Positions 19,455 through 29,111 of a stretch of DNA of 64,000 nucleotides are shown here, piece by piece; positions within the stretch are counted from its first letter, which is position 1, and the number at the start of each line of letters is the position of its first letter. Position numbers and translations under genes: made by a program. Source of the stretch: an uncultured Bacteroidales bacterium (GTDB lineage Bacteria > Bacteroidota > Bacteroidia > Bacteroidales > UBA932); NCBI GenBank assembly GCA_946403855.1, contig CAMJBH010000010.1, positions 1-64,000 of the forward strand, in the 5' to 3' direction. The notes under the pieces are model-generated. The model saw only the letters and a list, made by a program, of their open reading frames with translations. It ran no database searches and was not told the origin of the DNA.

Positions 19455-20357
19455 ATGAGCGAATATCACAATCCCGTATTACTCCAGCAAAGCATCGATG
19501 CCCTGGTCACCAAGGCGGACGGCATCTATGCCGATGCTACCTTCGGAGGCGGCGGCCACTCACGGGCCATTCTGTCCCGCCTCTCCCCTAACGGACGGCT
19601 GCTCGCCTTCGACCGCGATGCAGACGCCCTTGCAAACGCTCCGGAAGACGAGCGTTTCACCCTCATACACAACAACTTCAGATTCATATATAACTATGCT
19701 CTAATCGAGGCCCCCGAAGGGCTGGACGGAATCCTCGCCGACCTTGGCGTCAGTTCCCACCAGTTCGACACCGCGGAACGCGGATTTTCGTTCCGCTTCG
19801 ACGGTCCCCTCGATATGCGAATGAATGTGCAGGGCGCTAAAACCGCTGCTGACATTGTTAATTCTTATACGCAAGAAGAATTGGAAAGGATCTTCAAAAT
19901 CTACGGTGAGGTGGAAAACGCCCGTAAGCTGGCACAGCTCATCGTCTCTGCCCGCTCACAGGCGCAGATCCTCTCCACCGGCGACCTCGATAATACCATT
20001 GCGGGAGCCCTGCCTTCTTTCGCGGAGCATAAATACCTTGCCAAGGTCTATCAGGCCCTGAGGATAGAAGTAAACGACGAAATGCGCTCGCTGGAGAAGT
20101 TCCTCGACGGCGCAGCCAGAGCCCTCAAGAGCGGAGGACGCCTTGCGGTCATAACCTACCACTCGCTCGAGGACAGAATGGTCAAGAACTTCATCCGCAG
20201 CGGCCGCACCGACGGCAAGGAGCAAAAAGACATATACGGAAATACACAGGCCCCGCTTAAGAGCCTGGAGCGCAAGCCGATCGTGCCCGAAGAATCGGAA
20301 ATCGAAGGAAACACCCGCGCACGCAGCGCGAAACTAAGGATAGCGGTCAAAAACTGA
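19455..20357 (+). CDS. rsmH: 16S rRNA (cytosine1402-N4)-methyltransferase
   Basis: YADATFGGGGHSRAIL, GILADLGVSSHQFD, ITYHSLEDRMVK. Confidence 0.97.
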   Translation: MSEYHNPVLLQQSIDALVTKADGIYADATFGGGGHSRAILSRLSPNGRLLAFDRDADALANAPEDERFTLIHNNFRFIYNYALIEAPEGLDGILADLGVSSHQFDTAERGFSFRFDGPLDMRMNVQGAKTAADIVNSYTQEELERIFKIYGEVENARKLAQLIVSARSQAQILSTGDLDNTIAGALPSFAEHKYLAKVYQALRIEVNDEMRSLEKFLDGAARALKSGGRLAVITYHSLEDRMVKNFIRSGRTDGKEQKDIYGNTQAPLKSLERKPIVPEESEIEGNTRARSAKLRIAVKN

Positions 20358-20358
20358 T

Positions 20359-20709
20359 ATGGATAAAACCTGGAAAATACAGGATCTGGGCAAAGGCTTG
20401 AAAAACAGCCTGCGCGCAATGCTCAAGGGAGAGTTCCTGCTCCGCTTGAACGTTGGCCGCTACTTTATCCATATCGTATATACCTTCTTCCTCATAGCCA
20501 TGGTCATCTGGATCTCGCTGATGATAGAAGGCACCATGACCAAAGTAGAACGCAACAAGGCGGTCCTCAGGGAGCTGGAAATTGTCCACACCCAAAAGAC
20601 ATTCGATGTGGTCAAGCTCAGCCGCCGCTCCACCGTTAACGAAATGCTGGGACAGATGGGGTCCAAGGTTACCGAACCCCAGGAACCGGCCACAATTTTG
20701 ATAAATTAG
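20359..20709 (+). CDS. ftsL: FtsL-like division protein
   Basis: Small single-TM protein between rsmH and ftsI. Confidence 0.8.
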   Translation: MDKTWKIQDLGKGLKNSLRAMLKGEFLLRLNVGRYFIHIVYTFFLIAMVIWISLMIEGTMTKVERNKAVLRELEIVHTQKTFDVVKLSRRSTVNEMLGQMGSKVTEPQEPATILIN

Positions 20710-20710
20710 A

Positions 20711-22591
20711 ATGGACGCAAGTACAGTTGACACCCGCAAAAAACGCGACCGCATAGGGGTTATCCTCTATGTGATATACGTGCTGCTGCTCCTGGCCTCG
20801 GTCATTCTGTTCGTCAAGATCGTGGGCATACAGGTATTCTTCAAGCCCGATCCCAAGATAGAAGCGGCACTCACGCCCAGCAGCCGTCCCAGATATATAG
20901 AACCCGTGAGGGGCAACATCATAGACTGCCAGGGCAGGCTTCTGGCCATGTCATGCCCCACCTACCAGATTGCAATGGACTGCACCGTACGTCGCGAGGA
21001 ATTTGCCAAAGACAAGGACGGAGCAGCGAAAGAAGCAGCCTGGATGAAGAAGGCCGGCGAACTGAGCGTGGAGCTTGCAAAAGTTTTCCCCGAGAAGACT
21101 GCCGAAGAATACATGAAGCTGATCCGCAGCGGACGCGCCAACGGCAAAAAGTATCTCAAGATAGGCAAACCGGTAGATCGTAACGTTTACAACCGCGTCG
21201 CCGGATTCCCCTTGTTCAAAGAAGGACGTTACCGCGGCGGCTTCATCGCCGAGCAGCAGAACGTACGCATCTATCCCTACGGCAAACTGGCGCGGCGCAC
21301 CATCGGCTTCGTGAGGAACAACCGCTCCGATGTAGGCAATACGCACGTAGGACTCGAAGGAAAGTTCGACTATGTGCTGCACGGCAGGGAGGGCAAGGAA
21401 TGGCTCAAAGTCACTGACGCCGGACGCGTGGTAGATAACGACAGCACCAAGACAAGGCCCGAGGACGGAAAGGACATACGCACAAGCCTGAACATTGACT
21501 ATCAGGACATTGCATGGCACTCACTATACAACGAAATCTGCGCCGAGGAAGACCTCGAAGGGGCATGCCTGGTGTTGATGGAAGCCAGCACCGGAGCTAT
21601 CCGCGCCATGGTGAACCTCTACCGCGACTCCAATGCCAGCGATTTCGAAGAAGTCAGCAACCTCGCCATCGGAAGGGCCATAGAACCCGGTTCAGTATTC
21701 AAGACCGTCACGCTCATGCAGGTGCTTTCCGACGGCTACATAAAGAGCCTCGACGAGACCATTCCGACCAACCACGGTGTGGTTAAAGGAGTGCGCGGAG
21801 TACCTCAGGACGTGCATATGCTCGATCACGAGAGGGTCCACCACACAAACAGCATCTCCATCATCGACGGCTTCAAGATTTCGTCCAACTACGTGTTCGG
21901 CACCCTCGCCGTCTCCAACTACGGCAAGAAGCCCATGCGCTTCATAGAGAACATACACAGCTACCACCTGGCCGAAGCCTTCGACTTCGACCTTGACGGA
22001 CTCGCTACTCCCACGGTGCCCTCACCCAAAGACAAGAACCGCTATTGGAGCATGAGCGACCTGGCTGTAATGGGATACGGATACGGCACAAGGGTCACTC
22101 CCCTGCACGTGCTGAGCTTCTACAATGCAATAGCCAACAAGGGCAAGATGATGAAGCCTTACCTGGTGGAAGACATAGAGCAGAACGGAATCGTGAAGAA
22201 CAAGAAGGGTCCTGCACTTATGTCCACAATATGCAGCAGGGCCGTAGCCGACACACTCACAAGGGCTCTGAAGGCCGTGACCGAAGAGGGAACGGCACGG
22301 CGGCTCAAAGATGCGCGCTGCCCGGTGGCCGGCAAGACCGGAACATCATTCGGAACATACAGCGGCGGGTCTTACCGCGACGAGCAGGGCCGCCGTAAGT
22401 ATCAGGGCACATTCGTGGGCTTCTTCCCTGCCGACGACCCCAAATACAGCGTAATTTGCTCCGTATTCAGCAAGCCGACCTCCAAGCAGTTCCAGGGCGG
22501 CGGAATACCGGCACGCGCCATCAAGAACCTCGTAAACGGAATATACACTATAGATCCTTGTTTCCAACCTACATTAAGCGCAAGCAAATGA
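20711..22591 (+). CDS. ftsI: Penicillin-binding protein 3 / FtsI transpeptidase
   Basis: EPGSVFKTVTLMQVL, KISSNYVFG and AGKTGTSFG motifs. Confidence 0.95.
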   Translation: MDASTVDTRKKRDRIGVILYVIYVLLLLASVILFVKIVGIQVFFKPDPKIEAALTPSSRPRYIEPVRGNIIDCQGRLLAMSCPTYQIAMDCTVRREEFAKDKDGAAKEAAWMKKAGELSVELAKVFPEKTAEEYMKLIRSGRANGKKYLKIGKPVDRNVYNRVAGFPLFKEGRYRGGFIAEQQNVRIYPYGKLARRTIGFVRNNRSDVGNTHVGLEGKFDYVLHGREGKEWLKVTDAGRVVDNDSTKTRPEDGKDIRTSLNIDYQDIAWHSLYNEICAEEDLEGACLVLMEASTGAIRAMVNLYRDSNASDFEEVSNLAIGRAIEPGSVFKTVTLMQVLSDGYIKSLDETIPTNHGVVKGVRGVPQDVHMLDHERVHHTNSISIIDGFKISSNYVFGTLAVSNYGKKPMRFIENIHSYHLAEAFDFDLDGLATPTVPSPKDKNRYWSMSDLAVMGYGYGTRVTPLHVLSFYNAIANKGKMMKPYLVEDIEQNGIVKNKKGPALMSTICSRAVADTLTRALKAVTEEGTARRLKDARCPVAGKTGTSFGTYSGGSYRDEQGRRKYQGTFVGFFPADDPKYSVICSVFSKPTSKQFQGGGIPARAIKNLVNGIYTIDPCFQPTLSASK

Positions 22592-24123
22592 AATTAGGCG
22601 ACATCATAAAGAAATGCGACGTCCTGGACATCCAGGGGCCTGCCGACAAAGAGATCACCCTCGTGACCAACGATTCACGCAAGGTGGTTCCCGGCAGCCT
22701 GTTCGTAGCCGTGAACGGCTGCGGAGCCGACGGACGCGCATGGATAGGCAAAGCGATAGAGAACGGAGCGTCGGCGATAATGTATGAACCATACGAGGTT
22801 CCCGCCGGCGGGAATGATACCTCGGGAGCGACTTTGGCCCTTACGAACAGGAGCGACGGTGGTGCCATTCCCGCCGGCGGGAATGATGTTACTGTGATAA
22901 CTGTCTCCAGCAGCCGCAGGGCCGTGGCCATGGCTGCAGACAGCTTCTACGGACATCCCAGCGGCAAAATCAAATTGGTAGGCATCACCGGCACCAATGG
23001 CAAAACCACCACCGTGACCCTGCTGTACCGTTTGTTCCGCAGCATGGGTTACGAGTGCGGACTGCTCTCTACTATTGCCAATTATGTCGGCAGCCAGAAG
23101 TTGGAAACCGCCAATACCACCTCCGACCCTGTGACCATCAACTCACTGTTGGTAAAGATGATAGAAGCAGGATGCGAATACTGCTTCATGGAAGTGAGTT
23201 CCATTGGAGTCGAGCAGGAAAGGGTCAGCGGACTCGAGTTCAAAGTGGGAATATTCTCCAACCTCACCCACGACCACCTCGATTACCACGGGACTTTTGC
23301 CGAATATCTCCGCTGCAAGAAACTGTTCTTCGACCGCCTCGGCCCCGAAGCCACCGCCATCACCAACATCGACGACAAGCACGGCGAGGTCATGCTCCAG
23401 AACACGGCGGCACACAAACTTACATACTCCTGCCGCACTGCCGCGGACCATTGCTGCCGCATACTTGAGCAGAGCTTCGAGGGCATGCTGCTGAAGATAG
23501 ACGGAACGGAAATGTGGACCAGGCTCATAGGAGAGCACAACGCATACAACCTGCTCGCCATCTACAGCGCCGCCATGGCTCTGGGCGCAGACAAAGAAGA
23601 AGTACTGCTTGCTCTGTCCAAGCTGGAATCCGCCCCCGGAAGGCTCGAGACCATACACGGTCCCCGCGGGCTCTGTGCCGTTATAGACTACGCACATACG
23701 CCCGACGCCTTGGAGAATGTCCTCAGGACACTCCGTAATGTAGCGCCCAAGAACAACCTGGTGTGCCTGTTCGGCTGCGGAGGCGACCGCGACCGCACCA
23801 AGCGCCCCGAAATGGCCGCCGTTGCGGAGAAGTGGGCAGACAAGATATTCGTGACATCTGACAACTCCCGTACGGAGAAAACAGAAGATATACTGGAAGA
23901 TATACGCCGCGGATTCACTCCGGCAGGTCTGGCGAAGGCGATATTTATTGCAGACCGCAAGGAGGCCATACGTACGGCCCTGATGCTTTCTCCCGACGGA
24001 AGCACCATACTCCTCGCAGGCAAAGGACACGAGACCTACCAGATTATCGGTACAGAAAAACGGCATTTTGACGAAAAAGAAATAGTAACGGAGATTTTCA
24101 AGCAATGCTCTATCACCTTGTAG
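22588..24123 (+). CDS. murE: UDP-MurNAc-tripeptide synthetase MurE, with in-frame palindromic insertion
   Basis: MKLGDIIKKCDVL start overlaps ftsI stop (ATGA); GITGTNGKTTTVTLLYRL; VIDYAHTPDALENVL. Confidence 0.95.
   Translation: MKLGDIIKKCDVLDIQGPADKEITLVTNDSRKVVPGSLFVAVNGCGADGRAWIGKAIENGASAIMYEPYEVPAGGNDTSGATLALTNRSDGGAIPAGGNDVTVITVSSSRRAVAMAADSFYGHPSGKIKLVGITGTNGKTTTVTLLYRLFRSMGYECGLLSTIANYVGSQKLETANTTSDPVTINSLLVKMIEAGCEYCFMEVSSIGVEQERVSGLEFKVGIFSNLTHDHLDYHGTFAEYLRCKKLFFDRLGPEATAITNIDDKHGEVMLQNTAAHKLTYSCRTAADHCCRILEQSFEGMLLKIDGTEMWTRLIGEHNAYNLLAIYSAAMALGADKEEVLLALSKLESAPGRLETIHGPRGLCAVIDYAHTPDALENVLRTLRNVAPKNNLVCLFGCGGDRDRTKRPEMAAVAEKWADKIFVTSDNSRTEKTEDILEDIRRGFTPAGLAKAIFIADRKEAIRTALMLSPDGSTILLAGKGHETYQIIGTEKRHFDEKEIVTEIFKQCSITL
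22799..22887 (+). repeat. Pair of palindromic repeats inside murE
   Basis: TTCCCGCCGGCGGGAATGAT at 22799 and at 22868; starts exactly 69 bp apart. Confidence 0.9.
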
Positions 24124-25262
24124 ATTGGCTTCAGAGCCTCGGAATAGACTTCCCTGGAATGGGACTGATGCATTACCTTTCATTCAGGGCAATGCTGGCA
24201 GTCGTCATCAGTATGCTCATAGCATTCCTGGCCGGCGGCAAGATTATCCGCTGGCTGCAGAAGCACCAGATAGGAGAAACCATACGCGACCTGGGTCTTG
24301 AAGGCCAGATGCAGAAAAAGGGCACTCCCACCATGGGCGGCATAATCATCATCATTTCCCTGCTCGGCTCCGCCCTGCTGGTCTGCCGCCTGGACAGCAT
24401 CTACACCATTCTGCTTGTCGTCACCACGCTGTGGTGCGGCGGAATCGGATTCATGGACGACTACATTAAAGTGTTCAAGCACAATAAAGAAGGCCTCAGC
24501 GAGAAAGGTAAGCTTATTCTTCAGTTCGGCCTCGGCCTCGTGGTAGCACTCACCGTGTGCATAAGCCCAGACATCCCCACCGACAGGCTCATCACCACGA
24601 TTCCGTTCGTAAAAGCCCATGAGTTCGATTATTCGTGGCTGTCGCCTTTCAAAGGGCAGCTCGGAGTTTATTGCTCCTGGGGCATATACATGGTGATGAT
24701 CATCCTTGTCACCCTCGCATGCTCCAACGGCACCAACCTCACCGACGGCATGGACGGACTGGCATCGGGAACATCGGCAATAGTGGGTGTGACGATAGGT
24801 GTTATGGCCTGGCTGAGCGGCGACGTGATTGACGCCAAATACTTGAATATAATGCACATACCTGGCTCCGGCGAAGTAGCCATCTTTATGGCGGCATTTG
24901 TGGGGGCGCTGATAGGCTTCCTGTGGTACAATACCTATCCCGCCCAGGTGTTCATGGGCGATTCAGGGAGCCTCACCATCGGCGGCATCATCGGCGTGAG
25001 CGCAGTGCTCATCAGAAAGGAGCTCCTGCTTCCCCTTCTGTGCGGAATATTCCTGATGGAGAGCCTTTCCGTCATCATTCAGAGAACATGGTTTAAACAT
25101 ACCAAGCGTAAATACGGAGAAGGCCGGAGGGTTTTCCTCATGGCGCCGCTCCATCATCATTATCAGAAGAAAGGTATCCCTGAGCCGCGCATCGTAACGC
25201 GCTTTTGGATTGTAGGTATTATTTTGGCCGTCTCCACATTGGCGGTACTGAAGATCAGATAG
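24105..25262 (+). CDS. mraY: Phospho-MurNAc-pentapeptide transferase
   Basis: KKGTPTMGGIIIIIS, NLTDGMDGLASG, APLHHHYQKKG. Confidence 0.97.
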   Translation: MLYHLVDWLQSLGIDFPGMGLMHYLSFRAMLAVVISMLIAFLAGGKIIRWLQKHQIGETIRDLGLEGQMQKKGTPTMGGIIIIISLLGSALLVCRLDSIYTILLVVTTLWCGGIGFMDDYIKVFKHNKEGLSEKGKLILQFGLGLVVALTVCISPDIPTDRLITTIPFVKAHEFDYSWLSPFKGQLGVYCSWGIYMVMIILVTLACSNGTNLTDGMDGLASGTSAIVGVTIGVMAWLSGDVIDAKYLNIMHIPGSGEVAIFMAAFVGALIGFLWYNTYPAQVFMGDSGSLTIGGIIGVSAVLIRKELLLPLLCGIFLMESLSVIIQRTWFKHTKRKYGEGRRVFLMAPLHHHYQKKGIPEPRIVTRFWIVGIILAVSTLAVLKIR

Positions 25263-25264
25263 TT

Positions 25265-26608
25265 ATGGAAAGAGTAGTTGTATTGGGCGGGGCCGAGAGC
25301 GGCGTTGGAGCTGCGGTGCTCGCAAAAGTTAAAGGATTTGACGTATTCCTTTCCGATAACGGAATCATCAAGGAAGAATACGCAGAGACCTTGCGCAAAT
25401 GGGACATCCCGTTTGAGCAGGGAGGGCATACGCCGGAAAAGATATTGAATGCCAATGAAGTAATAAAGAGCCCCGGCATTCCGTCCACCGCCCCGATGAT
25501 AAAGGCCCTCGCTTCGCAGGGAACGCACATCGTGTCTGAAATCGAATTCGCATCTCGCTACGACAGCGCCAAGAAGATTTGCATCACCGGATCGAACGGC
25601 AAGACCACAACCACTTCCCTGATTCACTACCTTCTCAAGGAAGCCGGCCTCAACGTGGGTCTGGGCGGCAACATCGGCAAGAGCTACGCCTACCAGGTGG
25701 CCACTGAGAAGCACGACTACTACGTGCTGGAAATAAGCAGCTTCCAGCTCGACGACACCTACGATTTCAGGCCCGACATTGCAATCATCACCAACATAAC
25801 GCCGGACCATCTGGACCGTTACGACCACAAGATGGAGAACTACGTACGCGCTAAATTCAAAATTGTCCGCAACCTCCGTCCCGAAGACTGCTTTATTTTC
25901 GACTCCGACGACGCCATAACCATAGAGCACCTCAGCAAGATAGTGCTGCAGGCCAAGATGCTGCCATTCAGCCAGCAAAAGAAGGACTTCAAGCAAGGAG
26001 CCTGGGTGGACGGCAACCGTATTGTCGTGAAATACGAACAGAGCGAGAGCGAAATATATCTGCGAGAACTCGCACTCGGAGGACGCCACAACATATACAA
26101 CTCCATGGCAGCGGCCCTGGCCGCCAAGGCCTCCGGAATCGAGGACGAAGTGATACGCAACTCGCTGAAGAGCTTCTCCCCCATCGAACACCGTCTGGAG
26201 CCGGTCCTCAGCATACGCGACGTCATGTACATCAACGACTCCAAGGCCACGAACGTAGATTCGGCATGGTACGCACTTGAGTGCCAGACCAGGCCCGTGG
26301 TGTGGATAGTGGGCGGAACCGACAAAGGCAACGACTACAGCGTCCTGAACGACCTGGTGAAAGAAAAGGTCAAGGAAATCATATGCCTCGGTGTTGACAA
26401 CAGAAAGATACACGAGGCCTTCGCAGGCATAGTGGGAGAAGATCATATAGTCGATACCGCCAGCGCGGAGCAGGCTGTACAGAAGGCCAGCATGCTGGCC
26501 AAGGCCGGAGACGTGGTGCTCCTGAGCCCCTGCTGCGCCAGCTTCGACCTGTTCAAGAACTACGAAGACCGCGGAACACAGTTTAAAAACGCAGTAAGAA
26601 GGCTTTAG
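25265..26608 (+). CDS. murD: UDP-MurNAc-L-Ala:D-Glu ligase
   Basis: ITGSNGKTTTTSLIHYLL; YVLEISSFQLDDTYDFRPDIAIITNITPDHLDRY; start set at MERVVVLGG. Confidence 0.96.
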   Translation: MERVVVLGGAESGVGAAVLAKVKGFDVFLSDNGIIKEEYAETLRKWDIPFEQGGHTPEKILNANEVIKSPGIPSTAPMIKALASQGTHIVSEIEFASRYDSAKKICITGSNGKTTTTSLIHYLLKEAGLNVGLGGNIGKSYAYQVATEKHDYYVLEISSFQLDDTYDFRPDIAIITNITPDHLDRYDHKMENYVRAKFKIVRNLRPEDCFIFDSDDAITIEHLSKIVLQAKMLPFSQQKKDFKQGAWVDGNRIVVKYEQSESEIYLRELALGGRHNIYNSMAAALAAKASGIEDEVIRNSLKSFSPIEHRLEPVLSIRDVMYINDSKATNVDSAWYALECQTRPVVWIVGGTDKGNDYSVLNDLVKEKVKEIICLGVDNRKIHEAFAGIVGEDHIVDTASAEQAVQKASMLAKAGDVVLLSPCCASFDLFKNYEDRGTQFKNAVRRL

Positions 26609-26611
26609 CAC

Positions 26612-27991
26612 ATGTCCGGGAAGAAACGCACAGTCTGGAATTTCTTCGAGAGAATCGAAGGTGACAAGGTGGTCTGGATCATCGTCTTGATGTTGATCCT
26701 GATTTCCATCGTGTGCATATTCTCCTCCACATCCCGTTTGTTGGAGGGAAGCCAGACGCGTCTCGACATAGTAAAGAGCCAGCTCTTTGTGGTGGCCGCC
26801 GGGCTCGTGCTTATAATCATCTGCTACAACATAAAGAACATCAAGCTGTTCCGCTGGCTCTCACAATTCGGAGCGATACTGTCGTTCGGCTTGCTGGCTC
26901 TGCTGCTGCTCAAGATAGACACCCCGTTCGTACGTTCCATCGAACTCAACGGTGCAAGGCGAATTCTCCAGATAGCAGGCATCCAGGTGCACGTGTTCGA
27001 AGTTGTGAAGGTGGCCATGGTGCTGTATCTCGCCTGGGCGCTGGACGCTCTCAAAAAGGGAGAACTCAAGGGGCCCAAGAAAATAATCTGGAAGAAAGTG
27101 CTGTATATCTACATGCCTTTCGTGACGATACTGCTGATGATCATCCCCGGAAGTAACTCCGCCGCCCTGTTCATCGGAGGCATCATGTTCCTGGTGATTC
27201 TGCTGGGCGGTGGCAACTTGCGCGACATGGCAATACTTGCAGCTGCCGCCACAGCGCTCATTGCCGGCTCATGGGGCATCTACGAGATAAGCGACCACAA
27301 ATTGATGGGCCGAATTGGTACCGCCATCAGCCGTATCTCGGAGAGCGAAGACTGGGAGCAGAAAGTACTTGATTCCAGGCCCGGCTCCGATGAATACTAC
27401 AAGGCCCTGGATAAAATACGCCAGCCATACAGCGCCAAGATAGCCATCAAAGAAGGTGGAATACTCGGAAAGGGTCCCGGCCAGAGCACTCAGCGCTACG
27501 TAGTCCCCGACATTTCCGAAGACTACATGTACAGCTTCATCATAGAAGAATACGGCCTCTGGGGTGCGCTCATAGTGATTTTCCTCTATGTCTCGCTCAT
27601 GGCCAGAGGGTCTATAATAGTCCGCAACTGCGGCAAGGATACTTACGCAAAACTCACCGTGGCCGGACTCTGTCTGCTGATCACCGGACAAGCCTTCCTG
27701 CATATGTTCGTCAATGCCGACATAGGCCCCATGACCGGACAGACCCTGCCGCTCATAAGCCACGGAAACAGCGCCTTCCTGTGCTTCAGCCTGGCATTCG
27801 GCATCATTCTGTCGTTCAGCCGCATAGCCCAGAGGAGGATAGAAAAGGAGCAGCGCGATGCGCAGCCTCTCATAGAGCTCAAAGAGAATGTGCAGGCAGG
27901 TCTTGAAGACCTGGACGACTTCGAGACAAACGGAGCTCCCATGGAAGAAGAAGATAGTATAGAAGATGAAATGAACGATTATGGAATATAG
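26612..27991 (+). CDS. ftsW: FtsW/RodA/SpoVE family division protein
   Basis: Multi-TM; PDISEDYMYSFIIEEYGLWGAL; TGQTLPLISHGNSAFLCFSLAFGIIL. Confidence 0.94.
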   Translation: MSGKKRTVWNFFERIEGDKVVWIIVLMLILISIVCIFSSTSRLLEGSQTRLDIVKSQLFVVAAGLVLIIICYNIKNIKLFRWLSQFGAILSFGLLALLLLKIDTPFVRSIELNGARRILQIAGIQVHVFEVVKVAMVLYLAWALDALKKGELKGPKKIIWKKVLYIYMPFVTILLMIIPGSNSAALFIGGIMFLVILLGGGNLRDMAILAAAATALIAGSWGIYEISDHKLMGRIGTAISRISESEDWEQKVLDSRPGSDEYYKALDKIRQPYSAKIAIKEGGILGKGPGQSTQRYVVPDISEDYMYSFIIEEYGLWGALIVIFLYVSLMARGSIIVRNCGKDTYAKLTVAGLCLLITGQAFLHMFVNADIGPMTGQTLPLISHGNSAFLCFSLAFGIILSFSRIAQRRIEKEQRDAQPLIELKENVQAGLEDLDDFETNGAPMEEEDSIEDEMNDYGI

Positions 27992-29111
27992 GAAACTCAG
28001 AGTCATAATAAGCGGCGGCGGCACCGGCGGGCACATTTTCCCGGCTGTGTCTATAGCCAAGAAGCTTAAGGAAGTGAATCCCGAGACCGAGATTCTCTTC
28101 GTGGGTGCAGAAGGCAAGATGGAGATGGAAAAGGTTCCCCGCGAGGGTTTCCGCATTATCGGACTGCCCATTACCGGCTTGCAGCGCCAGCTCACCCTGC
28201 ACAACATTGCCAACGACATCAAAGTGCCGTTCAAGTTTGTGGGAAGCATTCGCAAGGCCAGGACCATCATCAAGAACTTCCAGCCCGACATAGCCGTGGG
28301 CGTGGGCGGTTACGCCAGCGCTCCCCTGCTCATGGCGGCGACACGCATGAATATCCCCTCCCTCATTCAGGAGCAGAACGGGTTCGCAGGACTCACCAAC
28401 AAATTGCTGGGCAACAAAGTGCAGAGCATTTGCGTGGCCTACGAGGGTATGGAGAAATTTTTCCCTGCCGACAAGATTGTCATGAGCGGCAATCCCATAC
28501 GTCCAGAGATGCATCCTTACAGCGAAAAAGAGCGCATCGAGGGCCTGAGCCTGTTCGGTTTCGACCCTTCCAAGCGGCATATCTTTGTTGTAGGCGGCAG
28601 CCTCGGAAGCGGAACCCTCAACAAGGCCATGAAAGCCTGGATCGAAGCCGGACGCCCCGGAGGAGAAGACGTGGAGGTGCTGTGGCAGTGCGGCAAATAC
28701 TACAAAGCCGGAATTGATGAATTCATGGCAGCACACCCTGCAAAGGGCGTCATACACAGCGACTTCATCAGCCGCATGGACCTGGCATACGCAATGGCGG
28801 ATGTGATAATCAGCCGCAGCGGAGCTTCTTCCGTATCGGAAATCTGCGCCACCGCCAAAGCCGCGGTGTTCGTGCCCTCCCCCAACGTGGCCGAAGACCA
28901 TCAGACACATAACGCCATGGCTCTGGTGCGCAAAGACGCGGCCCTGCTCGTCAAGGACGCCGACGCAGAAAAGGACCTGCTGCCCACCGCCCTCAAATTG
29001 GTACATGACCCCGAAAGGATAGCGCAACTGGAGAAGAACGCCCTGGCGATGGCCCTTCCCGACGCTGCGATGACAATAGTTAACGAAATATACAAGATAC
29101 TGGAAAAATGA
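27981..29111 (+). CDS. murG: UDP-GlcNAc transferase MurG
   Basis: ISGGGTGGHIFPAVSIAKKL; VGVGGYASAPLLMAA; FVPSPNVAEDHQTHNAMAL. Confidence 0.96.
   Translation: MEYRKLRVIISGGGTGGHIFPAVSIAKKLKEVNPETEILFVGAEGKMEMEKVPREGFRIIGLPITGLQRQLTLHNIANDIKVPFKFVGSIRKARTIIKNFQPDIAVGVGGYASAPLLMAATRMNIPSLIQEQNGFAGLTNKLLGNKVQSICVAYEGMEKFFPADKIVMSGNPIRPEMHPYSEKERIEGLSLFGFDPSKRHIFVVGGSLGSGTLNKAMKAWIEAGRPGGEDVEVLWQCGKYYKAGIDEFMAAHPAKGVIHSDFISRMDLAYAMADVIISRSGASSVSEICATAKAAVFVPSPNVAEDHQTHNAMALVRKDAALLVKDADAEKDLLPTALKLVHDPERIAQLEKNALAMALPDAAMTIVNEIYKILEK

Noticed and set aside
25163-26611. 482-aa minus-strand ORF opposite murD
   Set aside because: Shadow ORF of MurD.
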